Part shown: piece after piece, positions 57,223-64,000 of the stretch
Position numbering within the stretch: the stretch's first letter is position 1
Layout of the letters: the number at the start of each line of letters is the position of its first letter
Source of the DNA: Streptomyces venezuelae ATCC 10712
GTDB taxonomy: Bacteria > Actinomycetota > Actinomycetes > Streptomycetales > Streptomycetaceae
Assembly: GCF_008639165.1 (NCBI RefSeq)
Contig: NZ_CP029197.1
Coordinates: 2,728,001 to 2,792,000 of the forward strand
Direction of reading: 5' to 3'
DNA length: 64,000 bases
Position numbers and translations under genes: made by a program
The notes under the pieces: generated by a model
Seen by the model: only the letters and a program-made list of their open reading frames with translations
The model's database searches: none
Told to the model about the DNA's origin: nothing

Positions 57223-58896
57223 ATGACCTCCCCCGATACCGGCGCCACGCCGCCCGCGCCGCCCGTCTCCCTGACCGCGCTGCTCGCCCGCCGGGACCTG
57301 GGCCTGCGGCTGCTCGCCGGGCCCGAGGACGTCTCCGTCCACTGGGTGCACACCTCGGAGATGGCCGACCCCTACCCGTACCTGCTCGGCGGTGAGCTGC
57401 TCATGACGGCCGGCGTCCAGCTCGCCGACCCCGCGCAGTACGTGGAACGGGTGGTGGAGGCGGGCGCGGCGGCGCTCGCCTTCGGCGTGACCCCGGTGTA
57501 CGACACGGTCCCGGCGGAGCTCGTCGAGGCCTGCGACCGGCACGGGCTCCCGCTGATCGAGGTGCCGCCGCGGACGCCGTTCACGGCGGTGGCGCGGGCG
57601 CTGTGGCGGCTGATGGCGGAGGCCCGGCTGCACGAGCTGCGCCGGGTGACGGAGGCGCAGCAGTCCCTGGCCGCGGCCGCGGCCCGGCCGGCCCCGGTCC
57701 CCGCGGTGCTCGGCGCGCTGGCCGCGCGGCTCGCGGGCCGGGCGGTGCTCTTCGGCGCGGACGGTACGGAGTCGGTGGCGGCGGGCCGGGAGGTCCCGGC
57801 GGAGGCGGCGCGGGCGCTGCGGGACCTCGCGGGCGTCCTCGGCCCCCGGCCGGGCGGTCCGGCGTCGGCGAGCGGCGACGGCGGCGGGCTCCGGCTTGCC
57901 GCGTACGCGCTGGGCGGCGGCGAGGGGCTGACCCTCGGGGTGGCGACGGAGCGGCGCGGCCCCGGGGACCACACGATCGCCGGGGTCGCGGTCGTCCTGC
58001 TGTCCCTGCTGACGGCCCCGCACCGGGGCGCGGACGTGACGGTACGGGACGGGGCCCTGGTCCGGCTGCTGCTCGGCGCGTCCCCGGCGGAGATCGCGGA
58101 GACGCTGGGCGCGGGTCCGTGGACGGTGGTGCATGCGGCGGGCGGCGACGGCACCCCGTTCGCGGCGGCCTCGCTGGCCGCGGCACTGGGAACCCCGCTG
58201 GTGGACGCGGGCGGGGGCGGCGGAGGGACAGGCCGGGCGGACGCCGGGCAGGCCGTCCGGGACGGCGGGGACCCACGCCGGGCGGACGCCGGACAGGCCG
58301 GCGGGGACGGCGGGGACCCACGCCGGGCGGACGCCGGGCAGGTCGGCGGGGACGGCGGAGACACCCATCGGACGAACGCCGGGCGGGCCGGCGGCAACGG
58401 CGGAGACGCACGTCGGGCGGACGCCGTGGAGGCGGGCCGCGGCCGGCGTGACGACACCCCCGTGACCGTCCGCCTGCTGCTGCCCGCCTCCACGCCCGTC
58501 ACCGAGCAGCCCGGCTGGACCCTCGGGGTCGCCGCGCCCGCCGCGGCCGACGAACTCGCCGCGGCCGACGCGCAGGCCGCGCGCGCCCTGCGCCGGGCGG
58601 AGGCCGTCCGGGCGCCCCTGATCCGGCAGCGCCCGGGCGGACTCGCCGCCCTGGTGGACCCGGACGAGGCCGCCGCCCACGCCCGCGCCCTGCTCGGCCC
58701 CCTCACGGAACCGCTCGTCGAGACCCTGCGCGCCTGGCTCTCGCTGCACGGCAGCTGGGACCGGACGGCCGTGGCGCTCGACGTCCACCGCAACACCGTC
58801 CGGCAGCGGATCACCCGCTGCGCGGCGCTCCTCGACCGGGACCTGGACGACCCGGACGTACGGATGGAGCTGTGGTTCGCGCTCGGCACGAGGTGA
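57223..58896 (+). CDS. PucR-family regulator with a 15-residue tandem repeat
   Basis: 557-residue regulator. A PucR N-terminal domain lies near 15-130 (SLTALLARRDLGLRLLAGPEDVSVHWVHTSEM; GELLMTAGVQL), a middle domain near 150-330, and a PucR-type HTH_30 at the C-terminus (LRAWLSLHGSWDRTAVALDVHRNTVRQRI). Between middle and HTH domains residues 338-410 are four copies of a 15-residue unit of the type RADAGQAGGDGGDPR, plus a partial fifth, encoded by a 45-bp minisatellite. It is divergent from the sodium symporter and likely activates the agmatinase/ThDP module. The start is uncertain: ATG at 57202 is also possible; I prefer 57223, with GAAGGG about nine bases upstream. Confidence 0.85.
   Translation: MTSPDTGATPPAPPVSLTALLARRDLGLRLLAGPEDVSVHWVHTSEMADPYPYLLGGELLMTAGVQLADPAQYVERVVEAGAAALAFGVTPVYDTVPAELVEACDRHGLPLIEVPPRTPFTAVARALWRLMAEARLHELRRVTEAQQSLAAAAARPAPVPAVLGALAARLAGRAVLFGADGTESVAAGREVPAEAARALRDLAGVLGPRPGGPASASGDGGGLRLAAYALGGGEGLTLGVATERRGPGDHTIAGVAVVLLSLLTAPHRGADVTVRDGALVRLLLGASPAEIAETLGAGPWTVVHAAGGDGTPFAAASLAAALGTPLVDAGGGGGGTGRADAGQAVRDGGDPRRADAGQAGGDGGDPRRADAGQVGGDGGDTHRTNAGRAGGNGGDARRADAVEAGRGRRDDTPVTVRLLLPASTPVTEQPGWTLGVAAPAAADELAAADAQAARALRRAEAVRAPLIRQRPGGLAALVDPDEAAAHARALLGPLTEPLVETLRAWLSLHGSWDRTAVALDVHRNTVRQRITRCAALLDRDLDDPDVRMELWFALGTR
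58234..58455 (+). repeat. 45-bp minisatellite inside the PucR gene
   Basis: Four in-frame units (58234-58278, 58279-58323, 58324-58368, 58369-58413) and a decayed fifth. Units 1-3 are most alike; unit 4 diverges. The unit length is a multiple of three, so copy-number change would keep the reading frame. Confidence 0.8.
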
Positions 58897-58950
58897 TCCG
58901 AGCCGGACCCGGGGCCGGCGGACGGCGACGCCGGCAGGGCCCTCGGATCA
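58894..58950. terminator. Bidirectional hairpin containing both stop codons
   Basis: TGATCCGAG and CTCGGATCA arms (nine pairs) include the TGA of the PucR gene on the plus strand and the TGA of the secreted protein gene on the minus strand. GC-rich inner pairs extend it. Confidence 0.65.
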
Positions 58951-59553
58951 GTAGAGCTTGTTCACGGCGGTCTTCGTCGTCGTCTTGAACGCGGTCAGCG
59001 GGGCGTCCTTCAGGTCGCCCAGCTGGCCCCAGCGGACGAAGGTGACCGTCTTGCCGTCCCGGCCCACCGAGAAGAGGTGGATGTCGGTGCTGCCGATCTG
59101 CGGGTCGGCGGTGTCCAGGCTGTAGACCCAGGCGCCCTCCTCGACGGCGACCTTGCCGTGGGCGGCGCTGACGGCCTTCAGCCCGGGGTTCTGCTTCTCG
59201 AGCAGGGGCCCGCAGCCGGCGAGGGCCTTGCGGAGGGTGTCGACCAGCTTCACGGCGTCGGCCTCGGTGCGGGCGACGGTGGTGATCTGGACGCCGTTGG
59301 TGTCGAGCTCGGTGCTGAACTCGCGGTAGCGGGTGTTCTGCGCCGGGATCTTGTACGGGGCGCAGAGGGCGCCGCCGTTCTCCGGGACGCCGGTGAAGAC
59401 CTGCGTCGCGGTCCACGGCGTCGACGACGGCGGCATCTGGGAGGCGGCGAGGAAGGCGGGCTGGGCGGCGGCCTGCGCGGGGGCCGCGGCGAGGGCCGCG
59501 AGGCCCAGGGCGGCAGCGGCGGCGGTGGCGCATGCGGTACGGAACGTGCTCAT
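58948..59553 (-). CDS. Secreted protein, unknown function
   Basis: 201-residue exported protein. Clear Sec signal peptide (MSTFRTACATAAAAALGLAALAAAPAQAAA; cleavage near residue 30). The mature part has two cysteines (ALCAPYK and LAGCGPLLEK), a VARTEADAVKLVDTLRKAL helix and several strands (VYSLDTADPQIGSTDIHLFSVGRDGKTVTFVRWG). This resembles the extracellular PknH-like sensor domain seen on actinobacterial kinases and lipoproteins, though I am not certain. The gene is divergent from a membrane-anchored XRE protein, 164 bases between starts. Confidence 0.75.
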   Translation of the reverse strand: MSTFRTACATAAAAALGLAALAAAPAQAAAQPAFLAASQMPPSSTPWTATQVFTGVPENGGALCAPYKIPAQNTRYREFSTELDTNGVQITTVARTEADAVKLVDTLRKALAGCGPLLEKQNPGLKAVSAAHGKVAVEEGAWVYSLDTADPQIGSTDIHLFSVGRDGKTVTFVRWGQLGDLKDAPLTAFKTTTKTAVNKLY

Positions 59554-59717
59554 GGTGGTGGATCCCCCGTCGGGTGGTTCGGTCAGTGCTCCACCAGCGT
59601 CGGGGCCGACGCCCGCCGTCCGCAACGATGACGCGCCCACCAGCCGTCCCGGAACCATTCCACCCCTGCTGACGTGCAAGGACGTGAAGGGTGGGACGCA
59701 GGGTCGAAGGGGATGGA

Positions 59718-60890
59718 ATGCCGAAGAACGCCGCCGTCGAGGAGTTCGCGCGGCTCATGCGCGCGCTGAAGGCGCGGGACGGGAGGAGTTACGAGGCACT
59801 GGGCCGGCGGCTGAGCGTCAGCGCGTCCACCCTGCACCGCTACTGCTCCGGCGCGACCGTCCCGGAGGAGTTCGCCGTGGTCGACCGCCTCGCCCTGTTG
59901 TGCGGCGCGGACGAGGAGGAACGGCGGGCCTTGGAGGCGGCCTGGACCCACGCGGACGGCGCCCGCCGCCCTCCGGCCCCGGAACCCCGCCCGGAACCGG
60001 CACCCGAGCCCGCCCCGGATCCCCGCACGGAATCCCGCCCGGAAACGGCACCCGAACCCGCCCCGGAACCGGCGCCCGGACCCGAGGCGGAAGCCGTGCA
60101 CGTCCGCGTTCCGGGTCTCCCGGCCGGGCGGCGGAGGCGCCGGTGGGCATGGGCGGGCGTGGTCGCCGGGGCGCTGGCGGTCGTGGGGACGGTGACGCTC
60201 GGAGCCGTACTCCTGCCCGGGAAGGCCCGGGAGCGGGCCGCCGCGCCGTCGGCGCCGCTGACGTGGACGGTCACCTCGGACCTCTGGAGCAACGGGTGCG
60301 GGCACACCTACCTGGTGCGGCGGACGCCCCCACCCCCGCCGGAGCCGGCCGACGCGCGGGCCTGGGCGACGGCGCAGGGGGCCGTGGACGGCGGGGAGAC
60401 GCTGGTGCGGGTGTCGGTGCAGGGGAAGAGCGCGGCGGCGGTGGTGCTCCAGGCCCTGCACGTGCGGGTGGTCGAGCGGGGAGCGCCGCTGCCGTGGACG
60501 GCGTACCGGACGGACGACGGGTGCGGCGGGGCGGTGACCCCGCGCCGCTTCGAGGTGGACCTGGACCGGCCGCGGCCGGTGGCGCGGGCGCTGGACGGGT
60601 ACGACGCCTCCGGGCAGGAGGGCCGGACGCTCCCGGCGGTCTCCTTCCCGTACGCGGTCAGCGCCACCGAGCCGGAGGAACTGCTCGTCTCCGCGGTGGC
60701 GGCGGGCTGCGACTGCCGCTGGTACCTGGAGCTGGAGTGGAGCTCGGAGGGACGCCGGGGAACGGTCCGGATCGGGGACGAGGACGGCGCGCCCTTCCGG
60801 ACGAGCGGGGCGAAGGGGCGGCCCGTGTTCGGGTACGACTCGGTGGGGCGGGCCTGGATCACAGGCGAGGAGTCTGGACAGGGTGGGTGA
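59718..60890 (+). CDS. Membrane-anchored XRE-family HTH protein
   Basis: 390-residue protein. The N-terminal XRE-type HTH spans about residues 5-75 (FARLMRALKARDGRSYEALGRRLSVSASTLHRYCSGATVPEEF). Then comes a PEPAPEP-type linker near 85-128, one membrane helix (about 144-167, after a GRRRRRWAWAG basic anchor) and an exported C-terminal domain of about 220 residues with cysteine pairs (SNGCGHTYL, DDGCGGA, GCDCRWYLE). The layout puts a DNA-binding domain inside and a sensor domain outside. The linker is encoded by a partly duplicated 48-bp sequence. AAGGGG precedes the ATG. The adjacent divergent secreted protein may be its ligand or partner. Confidence 0.82.
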   Translation: MPKNAAVEEFARLMRALKARDGRSYEALGRRLSVSASTLHRYCSGATVPEEFAVVDRLALLCGADEEERRALEAAWTHADGARRPPAPEPRPEPAPEPAPDPRTESRPETAPEPAPEPAPGPEAEAVHVRVPGLPAGRRRRRWAWAGVVAGALAVVGTVTLGAVLLPGKARERAAAPSAPLTWTVTSDLWSNGCGHTYLVRRTPPPPPEPADARAWATAQGAVDGGETLVRVSVQGKSAAAVVLQALHVRVVERGAPLPWTAYRTDDGCGGAVTPRRFEVDLDRPRPVARALDGYDASGQEGRTLPAVSFPYAVSATEPEELLVSAVAAGCDCRWYLELEWSSEGRRGTVRIGDEDGAPFRTSGAKGRPVFGYDSVGRAWITGEESGQGG

Positions 60891-60923
60891 CCGCTGGGTA
60901 ACTTCGTAGACGACAGACTGAGC

Positions 60924-60931
60924 AAGCGCTT
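60924..60931. promoter_or_regulatory. AAGCGCTT core upstream of acyl-CoA dehydrogenase
   Basis: AAGCGCTT within TGAGCAAGCGCTTAGACA, 36 bases before the acyl-CoA dehydrogenase start. AGCAAGCGCTT-type sites are common TetR targets at actinobacterial fatty-acyl genes. The right half here is imperfect. Confidence 0.45.
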
Positions 60932-60966
60932 AGACAACTGGGCCCGCACACCGGAGGAGCCGCACC

Positions 60967-62124
60967 GTGCGCCGTACCGTATTCAACGAGGACCACGAGG
61001 CGTTCCGGGAGACCATCCGGGCCTTCATCGAGGCCGAGGTCGTCCCGGTCTACGACGAGTGGTTCGCGGCCGGCCAGGCGCCGCGCGAGTTCTACGACAA
61101 GCTCGGCGAGCTGGGCGTCTTCGGCATCAACGTGCCCGAGGAGTTCGGCGGCGCGGGCCTGGACACCCACAAGTTCGAGGCCGTCCTCTACGAGGAGACC
61201 TCGCGCGCGGGCGTCCAGTTCGGCGGCTCCGGCGTCCACGTGCTGCTCGCCCTGCCGTACATCAAGATGCTCGCCACCGGCGACCAGAAGAAGCGCTACC
61301 TGCCGAAGTTCGTCACCGGCGAGGAGATGTGGGCCCTCGCGATGACCGAGCCGGGCACCGGCTCCGACGTCGCGGGCATGAAGACCACCGCCAAGCTCTC
61401 CGAGGACGGCACGCACTACGTCCTCAACGGCGCCAAGACCTTCATCACCGGTGGCGTCCACGCCGACCGCGTCATCGTCTGCGCCCGCACCTCCGCCCCG
61501 ACGGCCGAGGACCGGCGCCACGGCATCTCCCTCTTCGCCGTGGACACCAAGTCCGAGGGCTACTCCATCGGCCGCAAGCTGGACAAGCTCGGCCTGCGCA
61601 CCTCCGACACCGCCGAGCTCGCGTTCGTCGACGTGAAGGTGCCGGTCGAGGACCTGCTCGGCGAGGAGAACAAGGGCTTCTACTACCTCGGCCACAACCT
61701 CGCCTCCGAGCGCTGGGGCATCGCCTTCGGCGCCTACGCCCAGGCCAAGGCCGCCGTCCGCTTCGCCCAGCAGTACGTGCAGGAGCGCACCGTCTTCGGC
61801 AAGCCGGTCGCCCACTTCCAGAACACCAAGTTCGAGCTGGCCGCCTGCCAGGCCGAGGTCGACGCCGCCGAGGCCGTCGCCGACCGCGCCCTCGAGGCCC
61901 TGGACGCGGGCGAGCTGACCCCGGCCGAGGCCGCCAGCGCCAAGCTCTTCTGCACCGAGGTCGCGCACCGCGTCATCGACCGCTGCCTCCAGCTGCACGG
62001 CGGCTACGGCTACATGAACGAGTACCCGATCGCCCGCCTGTACGCCGACAACCGCGTCAACCGCATCTACGGCGGCACCAGCGAGATCATGAAGTCGATC
62101 ATCGCCAAGTCGATGGGCCTGTAA
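60967..62124 (+). CDS. Acyl-CoA dehydrogenase
   Basis: 385-residue flavoprotein that oxidises acyl-CoA to trans-2-enoyl-CoA in beta-oxidation or branched-chain catabolism. Signatures are ALAMTEPGTGSDVAGMKTTA and the C-terminal LQLHGGYGYMNEYP and IYGGTSEIMKSIIA. The YGGT block lacks the Glu of short- and medium-chain enzymes. The catalytic base is then probably Glu248 in LASERWGIA, the arrangement of isovaleryl-CoA and long-chain dehydrogenases. This points to a branched or long substrate. GGAGGAG precedes the GTG start. The thioesterase gene begins at the next base after the stop. Confidence 0.93.
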   Translation: MRRTVFNEDHEAFRETIRAFIEAEVVPVYDEWFAAGQAPREFYDKLGELGVFGINVPEEFGGAGLDTHKFEAVLYEETSRAGVQFGGSGVHVLLALPYIKMLATGDQKKRYLPKFVTGEEMWALAMTEPGTGSDVAGMKTTAKLSEDGTHYVLNGAKTFITGGVHADRVIVCARTSAPTAEDRRHGISLFAVDTKSEGYSIGRKLDKLGLRTSDTAELAFVDVKVPVEDLLGEENKGFYYLGHNLASERWGIAFGAYAQAKAAVRFAQQYVQERTVFGKPVAHFQNTKFELAACQAEVDAAEAVADRALEALDAGELTPAEAASAKLFCTEVAHRVIDRCLQLHGGYGYMNEYPIARLYADNRVNRIYGGTSEIMKSIIAKSMGL

Positions 62125-62994
62125 GTGCCCGAAGCGCACAGCGCCCTGGATGGCCTGCTCGATCTGCTCGACCTGGAGCGGATCGAGCGGGACATCTTCC
62201 GGGGCGAGTCCCGCTCCGCGCTCGTCCCCCGCGTCTTCGGCGGCCAGGTGGCCGCCCAGGCCCTGGTGGCGGCGGGGCGGACGGTCCCCGGAGACCGGCT
62301 CGCCCACTCCCTCCACGCGTACTTCCTGCGCCCCGGAGACCCGGGCGCGCCGATCGTCTACACGGTCGACCGCATCCGCGACGGACGCTCCTTCACCACC
62401 CGGCGGGTCGTCGCCGTCCAGCACGGGCAGCCGATCTTCCACCTCTCCGCCTCCTTCCAGGCGTACGAGGAAGGGCTGGACCACCAGGCGGAGATGCCGG
62501 CCGCGCCGGACCCGGAGTCGCTCCCCACACCGGCCGAGATGCTGCCCCGCCACCTCCCCCGCGAGGTCGCGGACCGGCTGATCGAGGCCAGGGCGGCCGT
62601 CGACCTCCGCTATGCCGAGGTCCCGCCGTGGGGCTCGGTCGGCGAGCCGCGCGAGCCGCGCTCCCAGGTGTGGTTCCGCACCAACGGCAAACTGGCCGAC
62701 GACCCCCTTCTGCACGTCGTCCTCGCCACGTACGTCTCCGACATGACCCTGCTCGACTCGGTCCTGCTCGCGCACGGGCGGGGCGGCTGGGCGGTCGGGG
62801 ACGTGGTCGGGGCCTCCCTGGACCACGCGATGTGGTTCCACCGCCCCTTCCGGGCCGACGAATGGCTCCTGTACGACCAGGAGTCGCCGACCGCGTCCGG
62901 CGGACGCGGTCTCGGCCAGGCGAGGATCTGGACGCAGGACGGGAAGCTCGCGATCTCGGTCATCCAGGAGGGTGTCGTTCGCGTACCGCGCTGA
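62125..62994 (+). CDS. tesB: Acyl-CoA thioesterase II
   Basis: 289-residue double-hotdog thioesterase that hydrolyses acyl-CoA to free acid and CoA. Family blocks are FGGQVAAQALVAAGRTV, RDGRSFTTRRVVAVQ, and in the second hotdog VGASLDHAMWFHRPF with the catalytic Asp, and GRGLGQARIW with the Gln. Length is normal. It begins with GTG directly after the acyl-CoA dehydrogenase stop, so it is translationally coupled and probably limits or salvages the CoA pool during the same pathway. Confidence 0.93.
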   Translation: MPEAHSALDGLLDLLDLERIERDIFRGESRSALVPRVFGGQVAAQALVAAGRTVPGDRLAHSLHAYFLRPGDPGAPIVYTVDRIRDGRSFTTRRVVAVQHGQPIFHLSASFQAYEEGLDHQAEMPAAPDPESLPTPAEMLPRHLPREVADRLIEARAAVDLRYAEVPPWGSVGEPREPRSQVWFRTNGKLADDPLLHVVLATYVSDMTLLDSVLLAHGRGGWAVGDVVGASLDHAMWFHRPFRADEWLLYDQESPTASGGRGLGQARIWTQDGKLAISVIQEGVVRVPR

Positions 62995-63017
62995 TGATCG
63001 GACATACCGTCCGACCC

Positions 63018-63962
63018 ATGGCGGAACAGAGCGAGAGCACGTTCACGGTGATCGTGGCGGCGGTGGCGAACCTCGGGATCGCCGCCGCCAAGGCCGTCGC
63101 CGGAATCGTCAGCGGATCCAGCGCGATGCTGTCGGAGGCGGCCCACTCGGTCGCCGACACGGTCACCGAGGTCATGCTGCTGACCGCCCTCAAGCGCAGT
63201 GAGAAGCCGGCCGACGAGGACCACCCGGTCGGCTACGCGGGAGAACGCTACGTCTGGGCGATGCTCGCCGCCGTCGCCACCTTCGTGGGCGGCGCGGTCT
63301 TCTCGATCTACGACGGCATCCACACCCTCACCCACGGCGAGGAGGTCGGCGACCCGCTCGTCTCGTACATCGTGCTGGGCATCGCCTTCGTCCTGGAGGG
63401 CTACTCCCTCCGGACCGGCGTCCGGCAGGTCCGGGCCGAGGCGGAACGGGCCAGGGCCCCCTTCGCCCGCTACCTCCGCCTCACCCCCGACACCACCGTG
63501 AAGGCCGTGGTCATGGAGGACTCCGCCGCGCTCGCCGGACTGATGCTCGCGGCCGGCGGTCTCCTCGGCGTCCAGATCACCGGCTCCAGCGTCTGGGACG
63601 GGATCGCCTCGATCCTCATCGGCGCGCTGCTCGTGTACGTGGCCTGGGTGCTCGGCCGCTCCAACGCCGAGCTCCTCATCGGCCGCCCGCTCCCGAAGCA
63701 CCTGCGGGCCGAGGTCCGCGAGGAGCTGCTCTCCGTGCCGCACATCGTGGACGTCCTCGACCTGACGACGCTCATCCAGGGCCCCGGCGAGGTCCTGGTC
63801 GCGGCGAAGGTCGACTTCCGGGACGTCTCCTCGGCGGCGCAGGTGGAATGGGCCTGCGAGGACGCCGAGAACCAGCTCCGCGAACGCTTCCCGTCGATCC
63901 GCCGCGTCTACCTGGACCCGACACCGGGCGTGGACCAGCGCCGGAACGGGCCGCCGGAGTAG
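63018..63962 (+). CDS. Cation diffusion facilitator (CDF) family transporter
   Basis: 314-residue CDF-type divalent metal/H+ antiporter. The membrane part has five or six helices, with SGSSAMLSEAAHSVADTVTEVML in helix 2 carrying the family Asp residues and MEDSAALAGLMLAAGG in the second pair. The cytosolic C-terminal domain (VREELLSVPHIVDVLDL; VLVAAKVDF) forms the usual ferredoxin-like dimer module. It presumably exports Zn, Mn or Fe; metal choice cannot be read off. Two starts are possible: ATG at 62994 overlapping the tesB stop, or the chosen ATG. Neither has a strong ribosome site. Confidence 0.9.
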   Translation: MAEQSESTFTVIVAAVANLGIAAAKAVAGIVSGSSAMLSEAAHSVADTVTEVMLLTALKRSEKPADEDHPVGYAGERYVWAMLAAVATFVGGAVFSIYDGIHTLTHGEEVGDPLVSYIVLGIAFVLEGYSLRTGVRQVRAEAERARAPFARYLRLTPDTTVKAVVMEDSAALAGLMLAAGGLLGVQITGSSVWDGIASILIGALLVYVAWVLGRSNAELLIGRPLPKHLRAEVREELLSVPHIVDVLDLTTLIQGPGEVLVAAKVDFRDVSSAAQVEWACEDAENQLRERFPSIRRVYLDPTPGVDQRRNGPPE

Positions 63963-63963
63963 A

Positions 63964-64000
63964 TCAGGCGAGCCCGGCCGCGTTCAGGGTGTAGGCCGTC
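63964..64000 (-). CDS. Partial coding region at window end
   Basis: Minus-strand frame ending ...TAYTLNAAGLA and a TGA stop one base after the CDF gene. The codon choice looks like real coding sequence. Only 12 codons are in the window, so the product is not recognisable. Confidence 0.35.
   Translation of the reverse strand, partial: TAYTLNAAGLA

Noticed and set aside
58234..58455. CRISPR-like array
   Set aside because: The 45-bp units are contiguous, in frame and without unique spacers; they encode part of the PucR protein.

Overview
The window is high-GC actinobacterial chromosome, almost certainly Streptomyces. Supporting signs are the very high G+C, frequent GTG starts, AGGAG-type ribosome sites and short overlapping operons. 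The gene families also fit: a SARP regulator, PucR regulators, an S28 tripeptidyl aminopeptidase, an MMPL/TetR pair, and a citrate synthase that matches my memory of the S. coelicolor enzyme. It reads as core or near-core chromosome. I see no prophage, no integrative element, no CRISPR array, no rRNA and no convincing tRNA. About 51 genes cover most of it.

Layout. 1-6.6 kb: urate oxidase, two tandem CrcB fluoride-channel subunits, an IS701-type transposase homologue that seems to have lost catalytic residues, a GAF/PucR regulator and an orphan SARP. 6.9-13.6 kb: a DUF1772 membrane protein, a vWA lipoprotein, a LuxR-like regulator, and an ABC-2 permease translationally coupled to an unusual polypeptide that joins an exported alpha/beta hydrolase to a cytosolic ABC ATPase. 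13.8-20.1 kb: a myo-inositol catabolic operon (iolC-iolB-iolD-mmsA), divergent from an IolE/IolH-like TIM-barrel gene, with a palindrome beside the iolC promoter. 20.1-26.4 kb: a tiny HTH protein, a 21-bp-periodic repeat array, a secreted five-repeat tachylectin-like propeller, an MMPL transporter with a divergent TetR, and a cation/proton antiporter.

26.4-34 kb: a CsoR-type box, copZ, a hairpin and copA; a 520-bp non-coding stretch with direct repeats and a strong hairpin followed by a T-run; citrate synthase; RecD2 helicase; and a VapBC toxin-antitoxin pair. 34-38.3 kb: a second sugar or polyol operon (Gfo/Idh/MocA dehydrogenase, DUF993 protein, TIM-barrel isomerase) divergent from a LacI regulator, with a textbook LacI operator between them. 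38.6-48.7 kb: DUF4097 protein and S9 peptidase behind a cluster of TTGCA motifs, a small P-loop kinase with an EamA exporter, LysR, a Tat-exported GH3 beta-N-acetylhexosaminidase, the S28 peptidase and two small envelope proteins. 48.8-64 kb: a one-chain double ABC exporter with an asymmetric ATPase pair; a likely catabolic module (ThDP enzyme, agmatinase, sodium symporter, PucR regulator carrying a 45-bp coding minisatellite); a secreted protein divergent from a membrane-anchored XRE protein; acyl-CoA dehydrogenase plus thioesterase; and a CDF transporter.

Functionally the window is rich in catabolic switches (purine, inositol, a second polyol, agmatine or another guanidino compound, acyl-CoA), each next to its own regulator and usually a visible operator. 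The least explained items are the hydrolase-ABC fusion, the degenerate IS701 protein, the non-coding region at 29.0-29.5 kb, the DUF993 operon and the repeat-bearing PucR. All functions are inferred by reading the sequence; no database search was possible.
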